From PALSA-612 sp035652235 (lineage in GTDB: Bacteria; Actinomycetota; Thermoleophilia; Gaiellales; Gaiellaceae), in NCBI GenBank assembly GCA_035652235.1, contig DASREE010000059.1:6741-70740 (forward strand): a stretch of 64,000 nt of DNA, written 5' to 3'. The position numbers were made by a program, and so were the translations under genes. Numbering within the stretch: position 1 is the stretch's first letter; every line of letters starts with the position of its first letter. This document shows, piece by piece, positions 16,715 through 25,617 of this stretch. The notes beneath the pieces are model-generated. The model saw nothing but the letters and a program-made list of their open reading frames with translations, made no database searches and was not told the origin of the DNA.

Positions 16715-18751
16715 TCAGAGCCTGATCACCAGGTTCCCGAAGCGGTCGACCTCGAGCGTCTGCCCGGGATGGACGAGGGTCGTCGTCGTCTCCTCCTCGA
16801 CGACGAGCGGGCCGGCCGCCTCGAAGCCGGCGGGCAGGTCGGCGCGTAGGTACGCCGGCGCTTCGTGCACGCCGTCGGTGTCGAAGTCGATGCGACGCCG
16901 GCCGAGCGGGACGGGGCGCGAGCCGGGGGGCGCGGCGGGGGGCGGCGCCGGAAGCGGCGGCACCTCGCCCAAGGCGGACACGTGGAAGGTGACGATCTCG
17001 ACCGGGTCGCCGGGGAGGTCGAACGTGTACGCCCGGCGGTGCAGGGCGTGGAAGTCGCGCTCGACACGCTCGGCGGACACCGTCCCTGCGGCGATGGGGA
17101 CGCGCACGGCGTGCTCCTGGCCGCGGTAGCGCATGTCGGCGGCGCGGCGGCAGGCGAACGGCGGCCGAGCGCCCTCGGCCGCGAGCGCCGCCGACGCCTC
17201 GCGCTCCAGCCCCTCCAGGATCGCAGTCAGCTCGTCCTCGCCGGGCGTGGTGAGCGTCACGGTCCGCGTCAGCGTGCGGTCGACGCGCGGCTCCGCCGCC
17301 AGCATGCCCCAGGCCGAGAACACGCCCGAGTACGGCGGCACGATCACCCGTCGCACCTGCAGCTCCGCGCCGAGCGCGGCCGCGTGCATCGGCCCGCCGC
17401 CGCCTGCCGCGACGAGCGCGAAGTCGCGCGGGTCGTAGCCGCGGCGCACCGAGACGAGCTTGAGCGCGCTGATCATGCTCGCGTCGACCAGGCGGATGAT
17501 CCCGTTCGCGAGCGCGTCCGGGGCGATGCCGAGCGGCTCGCCGAGGCGGCGCAGGGCCTGCTCGGCAAGCTCGGGGCGAAGCGGCAGGCGCCCGCCGAGG
17601 AAGAAGGCAGGGTCGAGCACTCCGGCGGCCAGCTTCGCGTCCGTCACCGTCGGCGCCGCGCCGCCGCGGCCGTAGCAGGCGGGACCCGGGTCGGCGCCCG
17701 CGCTCGCCGGCCCGACCCGGATGGAGCCGCCGTCGTCGACCCAGGCGATCGAGCCGCCGCCGGCGCCGATCTCGACGACGTCCACGACCGGGACGAGCAG
17801 CGGGTAGCCGGCGAAGTCGGGACGCCACTCGAGCTTGTACTCCGTCGTCGTCTTCGGCGTCCCGTTCTCGACGAGCGACGCCTTCGCCGTCGTCCCGCCG
17901 ATGTCGAGGTAGAGGACGTTCGGCTCGCCGATCCGCTCGCCGAGCCGTGCCGCGCCGACGATCCCCGCCGCCGGCCCGGACTCGACGAGGCGGATCGGGG
18001 TCAGCCGCGCAGCCGCAAGCGACGTCGTGCCGCCGCTCGACTGCATGATTCGGACCGGAGCGCGCAGGCCCGCCCGCGCGAGCCGCTCGCCGACGGCGTC
18101 GAGGTAGGGCTCGACGGTCGGCTGCACGTAGGCGTTGAGGACGGCGGTGGACGAGCGTTCGTACTCGCGCCACTCGCGCGTGATATCCGAGGAGATCGTC
18201 ACCGGCACGCCCGGGAGCCGCTCGGCGAGCGCGTCCCGCACCGCCCGCTCGTGCTCGGGGTGCGCGTAGCTGTGCAGGAGGCAGACGGCGATCGCCTCGA
18301 CCCGCTCGCGCGCGCACGCCTCGGCGATCGGCCCGACGTCCTCGAGCGCGAGCGGCACGAGCACGGCGCCGCGGTGGTCGACGCGGCCGCGGACCTCGAA
18401 GCGGCGGCGGCGCGGAACGAACGGGGGCGGCTTCCGCGGCACGAGGTTGTACATGTCCGGCCGGTTGCCGCGCGCGATCTCGAGCACGTCGCGAAAGCCC
18501 GCCGTCGTGACGAGCGCCGTGCGGGCGCCGCGGCGCTCGGTGATGGCGTTGATCACCACCGTCGTGCCGTGCACGAGCTCGGACACCTGCTCGAGCGGCA
18601 CCGCCGCCTGCTCGACGGCGTCGGCGACGCCTCCCGGGAGGTCGCGGGGCGTCGTCAGCGCCTTGCCGACGGCGACCGCGCCCGTCTGCTCGTCGAGCGA
18701 GACGAGGTCGGTGAAGGTGCCGCCGATGTCGGTCGCGACGCGGAGCGTCAT
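16715..18751 (-). CDS. Hydantoinase/oxoprolinase subunit A (HyuA family), copy 2
   Basis: A 678-residue protein starting MTLRVATDIGGTFTDLVSLD, with HGTTVVINAITERRGA, the second phosphate loop LDIGGTTAKASLV, and VEIGAGGGSIAWVDDGGS followed by GPACYGRGG. These are the N- and C-terminal hydantoinase A blocks in the usual order. The ATG at 18751 is chosen because it begins the family motif and overlaps the hyuB stop (ATGA). Gene order here is hyuB-hyuA, the reverse of the other three pairs in the window. The frame stays open for 1.7 kb upstream through hyuB, which is only a consequence of the base composition. ATP-dependent ring opening or carboxylation is the expected chemistry; substrate unknown. 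Confidence 0.9.
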   Translation of the reverse strand: MTLRVATDIGGTFTDLVSLDEQTGAVAVGKALTTPRDLPGGVADAVEQAAVPLEQVSELVHGTTVVINAITERRGARTALVTTAGFRDVLEIARGNRPDMYNLVPRKPPPFVPRRRRFEVRGRVDHRGAVLVPLALEDVGPIAEACARERVEAIAVCLLHSYAHPEHERAVRDALAERLPGVPVTISSDITREWREYERSSTAVLNAYVQPTVEPYLDAVGERLARAGLRAPVRIMQSSGGTTSLAAARLTPIRLVESGPAAGIVGAARLGERIGEPNVLYLDIGGTTAKASLVENGTPKTTTEYKLEWRPDFAGYPLLVPVVDVVEIGAGGGSIAWVDDGGSIRVGPASAGADPGPACYGRGGAAPTVTDAKLAAGVLDPAFFLGGRLPLRPELAEQALRRLGEPLGIAPDALANGIIRLVDASMISALKLVSVRRGYDPRDFALVAAGGGGPMHAAALGAELQVRRVIVPPYSGVFSAWGMLAAEPRVDRTLTRTVTLTTPGEDELTAILEGLEREASAALAAEGARPPFACRRAADMRYRGQEHAVRVPIAAGTVSAERVERDFHALHRRAYTFDLPGDPVEIVTFHVSALGEVPPLPAPPPAAPPGSRPVPLGRRRIDFDTDGVHEAPAYLRADLPAGFEAAGPLVVEEETTTTLVHPGQTLEVDRFGNLVIRL

Positions 18752-20475
18752 GCGCGAAGCCGGGCCGTCTCGCCGGGGTCGAGCTCGAGCGTCCCCGGGT
18801 CGAGCGCGACCCCGTACACCGTCCGCGCCTCCTCGACCGTGACGTAGCCGTCGAGCACGTCCTCGCGCACGCGCTCGGGCTCGCGCTCGCGCGGGTCGCC
18901 GAAGCCGCCGCCCGTCCCGGTCACCGAGGCGACGAGGTCGCCGTCCGCGAGCTCGACGCGGGCGACGCGCCCGCGGCGGACGACCTCGCCGCCGCGCCGG
19001 TACTCGAGGTAGTTGCTCGTTCCCTCGGCGCCGCCGGCGAGCGCCCAGGGCCGTCGCTGCCAGCCGCCGAGCGAGCCGTACCCGTAGGCGCCGACGGCCC
19101 CGTGCAGGCGGTACTCGCGGACGACGCCGAAGCCGCCGCGGCGCCGGCCCGCCCCTCCGCCTGCCCGCGTGTTCAGCTCGTAGCGCTCGACGAGCACGGG
19201 GAAGCGCGACTCGACCACCTCGACCGGGAAGTTGTAGGTGTCGCCGTCGGTCGTGGCGATGAGGGCGCTCTCGCCGTCGTCGGCGGCGCTCGCGCCCCAG
19301 CCGCCGACGTTCGGCTCGGCGAGGACGAACAGCTCGCCCGTCTCGGCGCTGCGGCCGACGACGTACGAGGCGCACAGGCTCGTGTACGAGCCTGCGCCGA
19401 GGCGGTCCGGGCAGACGGGCGCGAGCGCCTTCCACATCAGGTCGTTCGCGAACGCGGCGCCCTCGTAGTACCAGCCGGTCGGCGCCGGCGGGAGGGCGCT
19501 GAAGACCGTGCCCGGCGGCACGGTGACAGAGAAGGGCCGGAAGAAGCCGTCGTTCGAGCGGGCCTGCGGTGCGGTGATCGCCCGGACGACGGTCTTGCAC
19601 GCCGACAAGAGCGCCCCCGTCGAGCAGTTGACCGGGCCGGCGGTCTGCGGCGCGCAGCCCGTGAAGTCGGCGTGGATCCAGTCGTCGCCGACCTCGACCG
19701 CGACGACGATCGGCAGCGGGTCGTCCGTGACGCCGTCGCCGTCGATCACCCCCTCGGCCCGGTAGAGGCCGTTCGGGATCCGGCGCAGCGCGGCACGCGC
19801 GAGCTGCTCGCCGTGCGCGAGCACCCGCTCGAAGGCGGCGGCGACGAGGTCGACGCCGTAGCGCTCGCACGCCTCGAGCACGCGCCGCTCGCCGATCGAG
19901 ACCGCCGCGACGCCGGCGTTCAGGTCGCCGATGCCCGTCCGCGGCAGGCGGATGTTGGCGGCGATCAGGTCGACGAGCGCCTCGTTCGGCCGGCCCGCCT
20001 CGTGCACGCGCACGCCGGGGAGCTGCAGCCCCTCCTGGTAGATCTCGGTCGCGTCGGGCGGGATCGAGCCCGGGACGGCGCCGCCGATCTCGATCCAGTG
20101 CGTGATCGAGACGGCGAAGGCGACGACACGATCCCCGGCGAACACCGGCTTGACGAGGCAGACATCGCAGGTGTGCGTGCCCCCGCGGTAGGGGACGTTG
20201 GTCGCGAACACGTCGCCCGGCCGCATCCCGTCCAGTCCCACCTTCTCGACGATGCTCTCGACCTGCGGCCCGAAGGTGCCGGTGAAGAGCGTCAGCCCGT
20301 TCGTCTGCGCGACGACCCGCGCCTGCGCGTCGGTGATGCCGCAGGCGAAGTCGAGCACCTCGTACACGATCGGGCTCATGCTCGTCCGCGCGAGCACGAG
20401 CCCCATCTCGTCCGCCGCCGCGGCCAGCTTGTCGCAGACGATCTCGATCGTGAAAGGATCGAACCGCGCCGCCAC
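18748..20475 (-). CDS. Hydantoinase/oxoprolinase subunit B (HyuB family), copy 2
   Basis: A 575-residue HyuB protein: FDPFTIEIVCDKLAAAADEMG start, DFACGITDAQARVV, TNVPYRGGTHTCDV, and the C-terminal REREPERVREDVLDGYVTVEEA. It ends DPGETARLRA. It is upstream of, and overlaps by four bases, its HyuA partner. It lies 216 bases downstream of an NTF2-like gene on the same strand and is probably the sixth gene of the SnoaL-amidase-LLM operon, although a separate promoter in that gap cannot be excluded. Confidence 0.9.
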   Translation of the reverse strand: MAARFDPFTIEIVCDKLAAAADEMGLVLARTSMSPIVYEVLDFACGITDAQARVVAQTNGLTLFTGTFGPQVESIVEKVGLDGMRPGDVFATNVPYRGGTHTCDVCLVKPVFAGDRVVAFAVSITHWIEIGGAVPGSIPPDATEIYQEGLQLPGVRVHEAGRPNEALVDLIAANIRLPRTGIGDLNAGVAAVSIGERRVLEACERYGVDLVAAAFERVLAHGEQLARAALRRIPNGLYRAEGVIDGDGVTDDPLPIVVAVEVGDDWIHADFTGCAPQTAGPVNCSTGALLSACKTVVRAITAPQARSNDGFFRPFSVTVPPGTVFSALPPAPTGWYYEGAAFANDLMWKALAPVCPDRLGAGSYTSLCASYVVGRSAETGELFVLAEPNVGGWGASAADDGESALIATTDGDTYNFPVEVVESRFPVLVERYELNTRAGGGAGRRRGGFGVVREYRLHGAVGAYGYGSLGGWQRRPWALAGGAEGTSNYLEYRRGGEVVRRGRVARVELADGDLVASVTGTGGGFGDPREREPERVREDVLDGYVTVEEARTVYGVALDPGTLELDPGETARLRA

Positions 20476-20589
20476 CGGCCAACTCTAGTCCGGAGAGCGC
20501 GGGCGGCCGCGCCACGAGCGCCGACGCCTCCCGACGGAGCCGTCATGGTCCAAGGCGAGGGGATCGGCTGACCGCGAGAGGAGGCCACG

Positions 20590-20690
20590 ATGGCGAAGAA
20601 GCTCGTCCTGCTGACCTCCACGCCTCGCCCCGTCGGAGAACCTGACGATCTCGTTCTGCGAGCGCTGCTGGGGCTGACGCGCCGCCGCCG
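20590..20690 (+). other. Possible gene-start remnant with strong ribosome site
   Basis: In the 216-base gap between two minus-strand genes, the plus strand has GAGAGGAGG followed after five bases by ATG and MAKKLVLLTSTPRPVGEPDD, which looks like the first strand of a small ferredoxin-fold (EthD/HapK-like) protein. The similarity fades after about 30 residues and the frame then runs antisense through the NTF2-like gene. It may be the truncated start of a lost gene; a chance open frame is equally possible. Confidence 0.18.
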
Positions 20691-20691
20691 G

Positions 20692-21084
20692 TCACTCCTC
20701 GGGCAGCGACCCGCCCGTGTGCGCGAACGTCTTGTTGACGATCTTCCAGCTGCCGTCGATGCGCGCCAGCGAGAAGTAGTCCACGAAGGAGAGCGCGCCC
20801 CAGAAGCCCTGCTCCTCCAGGACCACGAGAGCGGCGTCGCCTACCTCCTCGGCCGATCGCACCGTCGCCTTGAAGCTGCCGTTCACGTCGGCCGGCTTCG
20901 CGGCGATCATCGTGATCATCTCGGCGATCGGCATGTCGAGCCGCTGGCCGCCCATCGCCCCATACATCCACGCGCCCTTGTTGAACGCCCGCTCGAGCGC
21001 GGGGGCATCGCCCTTCGCGACGCCGTCCACGTACAGCTGGACAGCGCCGACCGCCGTCTCGTTTCCGGTTGCCACGGTGCTCAT
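20692..21084 (-). CDS. NTF2-like protein (putative lumazine-binding type)
   Basis: A 130-residue protein with a cone-shaped NTF2-like fold signature: AVQLYVDGVAKGDAPALERAF at the start and DYFSLARIDGSWKIVNKTFAHTGG at the end, which match the putative lumazine-binding subgroup of small NTF2-like proteins. GGGAAGGAG lies seven bases before the ATG at 21084, within the tail of the upstream coxM-like pseudogene, whose in-frame TGA overlaps this ATG. Such proteins are small-ligand binders or isomerase/cyclase-like enzymes; no catalytic assignment can be made. Confidence 0.8.
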   Translation of the reverse strand: MSTVATGNETAVGAVQLYVDGVAKGDAPALERAFNKGAWMYGAMGGQRLDMPIAEMITMIAAKPADVNGSFKATVRSAEEVGDAALVVLEEQGFWGALSFVDYFSLARIDGSWKIVNKTFAHTGGSLPEE

Positions 21085-21692
21085 GCGTGCTCCTTCCCTC
21101 TGGCCCGACCTGCGTCAGGCGAGTCTAGGAAAGGTGCGGGCCGGCGTCGAGCGACCGGCCTGCGGCCTCGGGCGCGCCCGCCCCCTCGTCGAGCGCCCGC
21201 CTCGGCCTCGGGCCTCCGCGCCGGGGCGGCGCCGAGGCCGAAGAGCACGACCCGTGCCGGAGCGAGGCAGACCGCCGCTCCCGCGAGTGCGAAGTCGCCG
21301 CGGCGCCGCGCGATCTCCGCGAAGCAGAGTGGGCGCTCGGCGGAGCGGGGAAGGCGGAGCGCGGTCAGGAGCTCCCCCGGCCGCAGGGCCGTCGTGAACG
21401 GGCCGAGGAAGAAGGCGGAGGCCTCGACCGTCCGCTCGCCGTCGGCGCGGGCGGCGACGACCTCGCCGTCGAGCGCGCCGAGCGTGAGCGCCTCGCCCGG
21501 CTCGATCGCCTCGAGGCCGGTGACGGGGTTCACGTCGACGAGCGTCGCCGGCCGCGCGAGCCGCATGTTCAACATCGGCACGAGGCTCTGCCCGCCGGCG
21601 AGCACGCGGGCATCGTCTCCGCCGTCTCCGAGCTGGGCGATCGCCTCCTCGACGGTGCGGACGGCGACGCACTCGAACGGCGGCGGCTTCAC
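21081..21692 (-). pseudogene. Decayed FAD-binding subunit of a molybdenum hydroxylase (coxM-like)
   Basis: From a GTG overlapping the upstream stop the product begins VKPPPFECVAVRTVEEAIAQL and DARVLAGGQSLVPMLNMRLA, the unmistakable start of CoxM-type FAD subunits. At about 21475 the sequence jumps from GEALTLGA to LDGEVVAARADG, skipping the 50-60 residues that in the intact paralogue at 38314 carry RNRGTIGGS, the FAD pyrophosphate-binding motif. Near 21200 the frame shifts: the family-like continuation RALDEGAGAPEAAGRSLDAG is in another frame and ends at a TAG at 21127-21125, before the normal C-terminal domain. So there is an internal deletion, a frameshift and a truncation. No L or S subunit genes accompany it. 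The open frame still ends exactly at ATGA with the next gene. Confidence 0.85.
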
Positions 21693-22705
21693 TGGAGCGG
21701 CACCGCCTCGATGCCGCGCGCCGCGGGCAGGACCTCCTCCGCGAACCGCTCCACGATCTCGAGCAGCTCCTCGATCGTCCCCGAGCGGACGTCGAAGTGC
21801 ACGGTCACGTGCGAGTAGCCGTGGGCGGCGAAGCGCTCGAGGTCGCCGAGCACCTGCTCCGCGGTCCCGGTGAGCGTGCGTCTCGGCTTCGCCCGCGCGA
21901 GTTCGTCGCCGGGCTCCGTGACGAGGCCGGAGCAGAACGCGTACAGCCGGAAGCCGGCGAGGTCGCGACCGGCGCGCTCGGCCTCCCGGAGCGCCGCCTC
22001 GCGCAGGTGGTCGAACCGGCCCGGGTCGGCGTGGGCGTCGAGGAACATCGGATAGAGCCCGTCCGAGGTCCGCGCCGCCCGCCTCGCGCCCACCTGGGTG
22101 ACCGCGCCGAACACGATCGGCGGGTGCGGCTTCTGCACCGGCTTCGGCTCGAGCGAGACGTCGGCGACCTCGAAGAAGCGGCCGTGCCAGTCGAGCCAGT
22201 CCGACGTCCACGCGTGCTTCCACAGCTCGACGCACTCCTCCGTGACCGCGCCGCGATGCTCGTAGTCGGCGCCGACGGCGGCGAACTCCTGGGGATCCCA
22301 GCCGGAGCCCGCGCTCATGATCAGGCGGCCGTTCGAGAGGACGTCGAGCGTCGCGAACTGGTGGGCGACGATCAGCGGATGGCGGTAGGGGGCGATGAGG
22401 ACCGAGGGGGCGAGCCGGATGCGCTCGGTCACCGCCGAGATCGCGCCGATCGCGGCGACGACGTCGAGCATGACCGGCCGCTCGGGATACGCGCGCGTGC
22501 CGGACTCGTTCGCGGTGTGGCGTGTCCCCAGCTCGCGTCCCATGCAGACGTGGTCGGAGAACCAGAGCGAGTGGTAGCCGAGCCGCTCCGCGAGCCGGGC
22601 GAGCTCGAGCGGCCGCATCTCGGCGGGCTCCAGCCTCAGCAGGAAGAAGTCCTGCTCGTCACGGGTGAGCAGGCCGTGCGTCGACATCGCGAGGCCGACG
22701 TCCAC
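21689..22705 (-). CDS. LLM class F420-dependent oxidoreductase (luciferase-like), copy 1
   Basis: A 338-residue luciferase-like TIM-barrel protein. Diagnostic segments are LAERLGYHSLWFSDHVC, RIRLAPSVLIAPYRHPL, LDVLSNGRLIMSAGSGW and the closing GTAEQVLGDLERFAAHGY. Members use F420 or FMN and in actinobacteria are mostly F420-dependent. It lies between an amidase (nine bases) and the coxM-like pseudogene (four-base overlap). It may reduce or oxygenate a ring or carbonyl of the compound degraded by this operon. Confidence 0.88.
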   Translation of the reverse strand: MDVGLAMSTHGLLTRDEQDFFLLRLEPAEMRPLELARLAERLGYHSLWFSDHVCMGRELGTRHTANESGTRAYPERPVMLDVVAAIGAISAVTERIRLAPSVLIAPYRHPLIVAHQFATLDVLSNGRLIMSAGSGWDPQEFAAVGADYEHRGAVTEECVELWKHAWTSDWLDWHGRFFEVADVSLEPKPVQKPHPPIVFGAVTQVGARRAARTSDGLYPMFLDAHADPGRFDHLREAALREAERAGRDLAGFRLYAFCSGLVTEPGDELARAKPRRTLTGTAEQVLGDLERFAAHGYSHVTVHFDVRSGTIEELLEIVERFAEEVLPAARGIEAVPLQ

Positions 22706-22714
22706 GCGGCCCTG

Positions 22715-24253
22715 CTACGGCTCGCGGGCCGGCGCCCAGCCGAGCGCCCGCTCGCAGGTCGCGGCGAGCGAGAGCAGGCGCGCGTCCTCGAGCCGGGGCG
22801 CGACGAGCATGACGCCGACCGGGAGCCCGTCCGCCTCGGCGAGCGGGAGCGAGATGGCCGGATGGCCGGTCATGTCCGTCGGGTACGTGTTCGCGAGGTT
22901 CTGCCAGCCGCGCAGGACGCGCGCCGCAACCGGGAGCTCGGGGTCGACCGCGTGCGCGCGCCAGGGGGTCGTCGGCAGGAGCAGCGCGTCCACGCCGGCG
23001 AGCGCGCGGTCGTAGGCGGCGCGCAGCCACGGGCGCAGGTTTTGCGCCTTCGCGTACAGCGCGCCGGAGTAGCGGCGGCGGAGGAAGCGGCCGGCGACGA
23101 GCATCGACTTCACCTGCGGCGACAGCTCCTGCGCGTGCGCGGCGATCCCGGCCCGGAGCGCGGCCGGCAGCTCCTCCCAGTAGCGGCCCGACCAGCCGTA
23201 GCCGTTCCCGCCCGACTCGACCGTGCTCGTCATCCCCTCGACGAAGCTGGAGAAGGCGACGCCGCCCGCCTGCAGGTGCTCGGGGAGCGACACTTCGACC
23301 GGCTCGGCCCCGAGCCCGCGCAGGCGCTCGATCGCCCCGCGCACCGCGTCGGCGGTCGCCTGCTCGACGCCGATCGCGTCCGAGAGCGACTCGGCGACGA
23401 CCCCGAGGCGGACGCCGCGCAGGTCGTCGGCGGCCCGCTCGACGGCGGTGCGGACGTCAACCTCGCCCGGGACGCCGTGCTGACGCGGGTCGCCCTCGTC
23501 CCGGCCCGCGATCGCCTGCAGGAGCACTGCCACCGCCTCGACCGTCCGGCCGAGCGGGCCGCAGTGATCGAACGTCTGGTCCATGCCGGCGATGCCCGTG
23601 TACGGGACGAGCCCGTGCGTCGGCTTCAGGCCGACGACGCCGCACCAGGACGCGGGTACGCGGATCGAGCCGCCCTGGTCGCCGCCGACCGACACGTCGA
23701 CCGAGTCGTAGAAGAGCGCCGCGGCGGAGCCGCTCGAGGAGCCTCCGGCCGTCCGCCCCCGGTCCCAGGGGTTGAGCGTCGGCCCGTACCAGCTCGAGTC
23801 GCCTCCCGCCGACAGGGCCAGGTCGTCCATGTTCGTGACGGCGACGATCTCGCCGCCCGCGCGCAGGATGCGCTCGGCGACGACGCTGTCGGTCGAGGGC
23901 ACGAACCCCTGCAGCGCGGCCGAGCCGCAGCTGAGCGGTACGCCGGCGACGGCGACGGAGTCCTTGACGGCGACCCGCCGGCCGGACAGGAGGCCGTCGG
24001 CGACGTCGGCGCGGACGCGGCAGAGGCGGACGATCGCGTTCAGCGGGTCCTCCCCCTCCGCCGGCCGGCGGCCCGGGTCGCGCACGGCCGCGACCGGCTC
24101 GGGCTGCGCGGAGGGCTGCGCCTGGAGCTGGTCGTAGGCCTGGAAGACCGCCTCGGCGACGGCGAGCAGCTCCCGCTCCTCGTCGCCGGTGAGGGCGAAC
24201 CGCCACGAGGCGGCGAGCTCGTGCAGCTCGGCCGGGGAGATGCGGGCGATCAC
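22715..24253 (-). CDS. Amidase (amidase signature family)
   Basis: A 512-residue amidase-signature hydrolase. The catalytic lysine is in RVAVKDSVAVAGVPLSCGS, and the Ser-cisSer-Lys partners are in GRTAGGSSSGSAAAL and GGDQGGSIRVPA. The C-terminal NTYPTDMTGHPAISLPL is also typical. The N-terminal 70 residues form an extra helical region. The GTG at 24253 overlaps the stop of the SnoaL-like gene. It hydrolyses a carboxamide to acid plus ammonia, which suits an operon with a hydantoinase: it could finish degradation of an N-carbamoyl or half-amide product. Confidence 0.92.
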   Translation of the reverse strand: MIARISPAELHELAASWRFALTGDEERELLAVAEAVFQAYDQLQAQPSAQPEPVAAVRDPGRRPAEGEDPLNAIVRLCRVRADVADGLLSGRRVAVKDSVAVAGVPLSCGSAALQGFVPSTDSVVAERILRAGGEIVAVTNMDDLALSAGGDSSWYGPTLNPWDRGRTAGGSSSGSAAALFYDSVDVSVGGDQGGSIRVPASWCGVVGLKPTHGLVPYTGIAGMDQTFDHCGPLGRTVEAVAVLLQAIAGRDEGDPRQHGVPGEVDVRTAVERAADDLRGVRLGVVAESLSDAIGVEQATADAVRGAIERLRGLGAEPVEVSLPEHLQAGGVAFSSFVEGMTSTVESGGNGYGWSGRYWEELPAALRAGIAAHAQELSPQVKSMLVAGRFLRRRYSGALYAKAQNLRPWLRAAYDRALAGVDALLLPTTPWRAHAVDPELPVAARVLRGWQNLANTYPTDMTGHPAISLPLAEADGLPVGVMLVAPRLEDARLLSLAATCERALGWAPAREP

Positions 24254-24732
24254 TCGTTCCAGAACGGCCTGCGCACCCAGCCGTCCTCGTAGGGCGTGAT
24301 CGTCTGGCAGTCGAGCGTCACCTCGGCGAACTTCCAGCCGTCCGGCTCCCGGCGGTAGCGGTCGGCGTACGTGCCCGTCAGCCAGACCGCCTGCGGGCCG
24401 CCGGGCCCGACGACCGTGCACGGCTGCCACAGGTACCAGGAGCCGCGGGCCGAGGCGAGGTCGTCGGCCACCTCGATCACCGGCGCGACCATGTAGTGCA
24501 GCGCCCAGGTGATCTGGCGCGAGACGGCGGCGAAGAAGGCGTGGATGGCGTCGAAGCCCTCGTGGCGCCCGAAGCGCTCGCCGCCGTCCCAGATGGCGTC
24601 GGCGGTGAAGAGCGGGCGCATGCGCTCCGGGTCGTAACCCGTGTCGCACACGGCCGCGTAGCGCGCCTTCAGCGCGCGGATCTCCTCGATCGCCTCGAGG
24701 CGGGCGAGCCGGGCGCCGGTCGCTCCGTCCAT
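24250..24732 (-). CDS. SnoaL-like/NTF2 family protein
   Basis: A 160-residue protein of the SnoaL_4 type: ALKARYAAVCDTGYDPERMRPLF, then DGGERFGRHEGFDAIHAFFA, ALHYMVAPVIEV and YADRYRREPDGWKFAEVTL. It has the length and motif order of small polyketide-cyclase-like or dehydratase-like proteins, many of which accompany ring-cleavage pathways. It is the first gene of the minus-strand operon and lies only 39 bases from the divergent BKACE gene. Function is not defined. Confidence 0.85.
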   Translation of the reverse strand: MDGATGARLARLEAIEEIRALKARYAAVCDTGYDPERMRPLFTADAIWDGGERFGRHEGFDAIHAFFAAVSRQITWALHYMVAPVIEVADDLASARGSWYLWQPCTVVGPGGPQAVWLTGTYADRYRREPDGWKFAEVTLDCQTITPYEDGWVRRPFWNE

Positions 24733-24750
24733 GGCACGCGATCATTGCAC

Positions 24751-24766
24751 GCCTGCTAGAACAGGC
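24751..24766. promoter_or_regulatory. Small dyad in a 39-base divergent promoter region
   Basis: GCCTG CTAGAA CAGGC is a perfect 5-bp-arm dyad centred between two divergent operons. It contains TAGAAC (24757-24762), a plausible -10 element nine bases before the GTG of the plus-strand gene, implying leaderless transcription there. A shared repressor site is inferred. Confidence 0.35.
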
Positions 24767-24771
24767 GAGCC

Positions 24772-25617
24772 GTGAGCTGGGACGAGCTGCCGGTCGTCGT
24801 CACCGTCGCGCCGACGGGCGCCGAGGTGACGCGGGCCGACAACCCGGCTCTCCCGCACACGCCGGCCGAGATCGCCGACGACGTGGTGCGCTGCGCCGAG
24901 GCGGGCGCCTCGGTCTGCCACCTGCACGTGCGCGAGCAGGACGGCTCCCCGAGCAGCCGGGTCGAGCTGTTCGCCGAGGCGATCGAGCGCATCCGCGCCC
25001 GGACGCCGATCGTGACCATGGTCTCGACCGGCGGAGCCGTGTGGATGCGGGTGGAGGAGCGCACCAGCGGGCTCGAGGCGGGCCCGGACCTCGCCGGCGT
25101 GGAGACGGGCTCGATGAACTTCGGCGAGGACGCGTTCGTGACCGTGCCCGCGGACGCGCGCCGGATCGTCGAGCGGGCGGGCGCGCTCGGGATCGGGCTG
25201 GAGGCGGAGATGTTCGACGTCGGCCACGTCGTCTCGGCGGTGCGGATGCTCGAGCGCGGCGAGCTGCCGCCGCCGCTGCGCGCGAACCTCGTCTTCGGCG
25301 TCCCGGGCGGGATCGACGCAACCCCGGAGGCGCTCGAGGCGATGCTGCGGCCGCTGCCGCCCGGCACGCACTGGTCGGTCACCGCCGTCGGACGCCACCA
25401 GCGCCGCATGCTCGCCCTCGCGCTGCTCCGGGGGGCCGGCGGCATCCGCGTCGGCTTCGAGGACGGCGTCTACCTGCGGCGCGGCGTGCTCGCCGCCTCG
25501 AACGCGGAGCTCGTGGCCGACGCCTGCGAGCTCGTGCGCACGCTCGGGCGGCGCGTGGCCACCGTCGAGGAGGCGCGCGAGCTCCTCGCCTGTCCGGCGC
25601 GCGCCCGGTCGGCCTGA
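24772..25617 (+). CDS. Beta-keto acid cleavage enzyme (BKACE, Kce/DUF849 family)
   Basis: A 281-residue TIM-barrel enzyme. It has VTVAPTGAEVTRADNP, the metal-binding HLHVRE, TMVSTGGAVWM, and the Kce-type end segment GGIRVGFEDGVYLRRG. BKACE enzymes condense a beta-keto acid with acetyl-CoA and release acetoacetate and a new CoA ester; the founding member acts on 3-keto-5-aminohexanoate in lysine fermentation. A GTG directly after a -10-like element is the start. It leads a plus-strand operon with an SDR, hyuAB and an aminotransferase, which suggests that the compound becomes an (amino) beta-keto acid. Confidence 0.9.
   Translation: MSWDELPVVVTVAPTGAEVTRADNPALPHTPAEIADDVVRCAEAGASVCHLHVREQDGSPSSRVELFAEAIERIRARTPIVTMVSTGGAVWMRVEERTSGLEAGPDLAGVETGSMNFGEDAFVTVPADARRIVERAGALGIGLEAEMFDVGHVVSAVRMLERGELPPPLRANLVFGVPGGIDATPEALEAMLRPLPPGTHWSVTAVGRHQRRMLALALLRGAGGIRVGFEDGVYLRRGVLAASNAELVADACELVRTLGRRVATVEEARELLACPARARSA

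Noticed and set aside
16684..16723. Terminator between convergent genes (AGGCTC...GAGCCT)
   Set aside because: Stem of only 6 bp with a 28-base loop that includes a stop codon and coding sequence; too weak to call.
16715..20515. Single 1266-residue minus-strand reading frame covering both hyuA and hyuB
   Set aside because: Only the last 678 residues match HyuA; the first part is an Arg/Ala/Gly-rich antisense-like frame of the real HyuB gene at 18748-20475.
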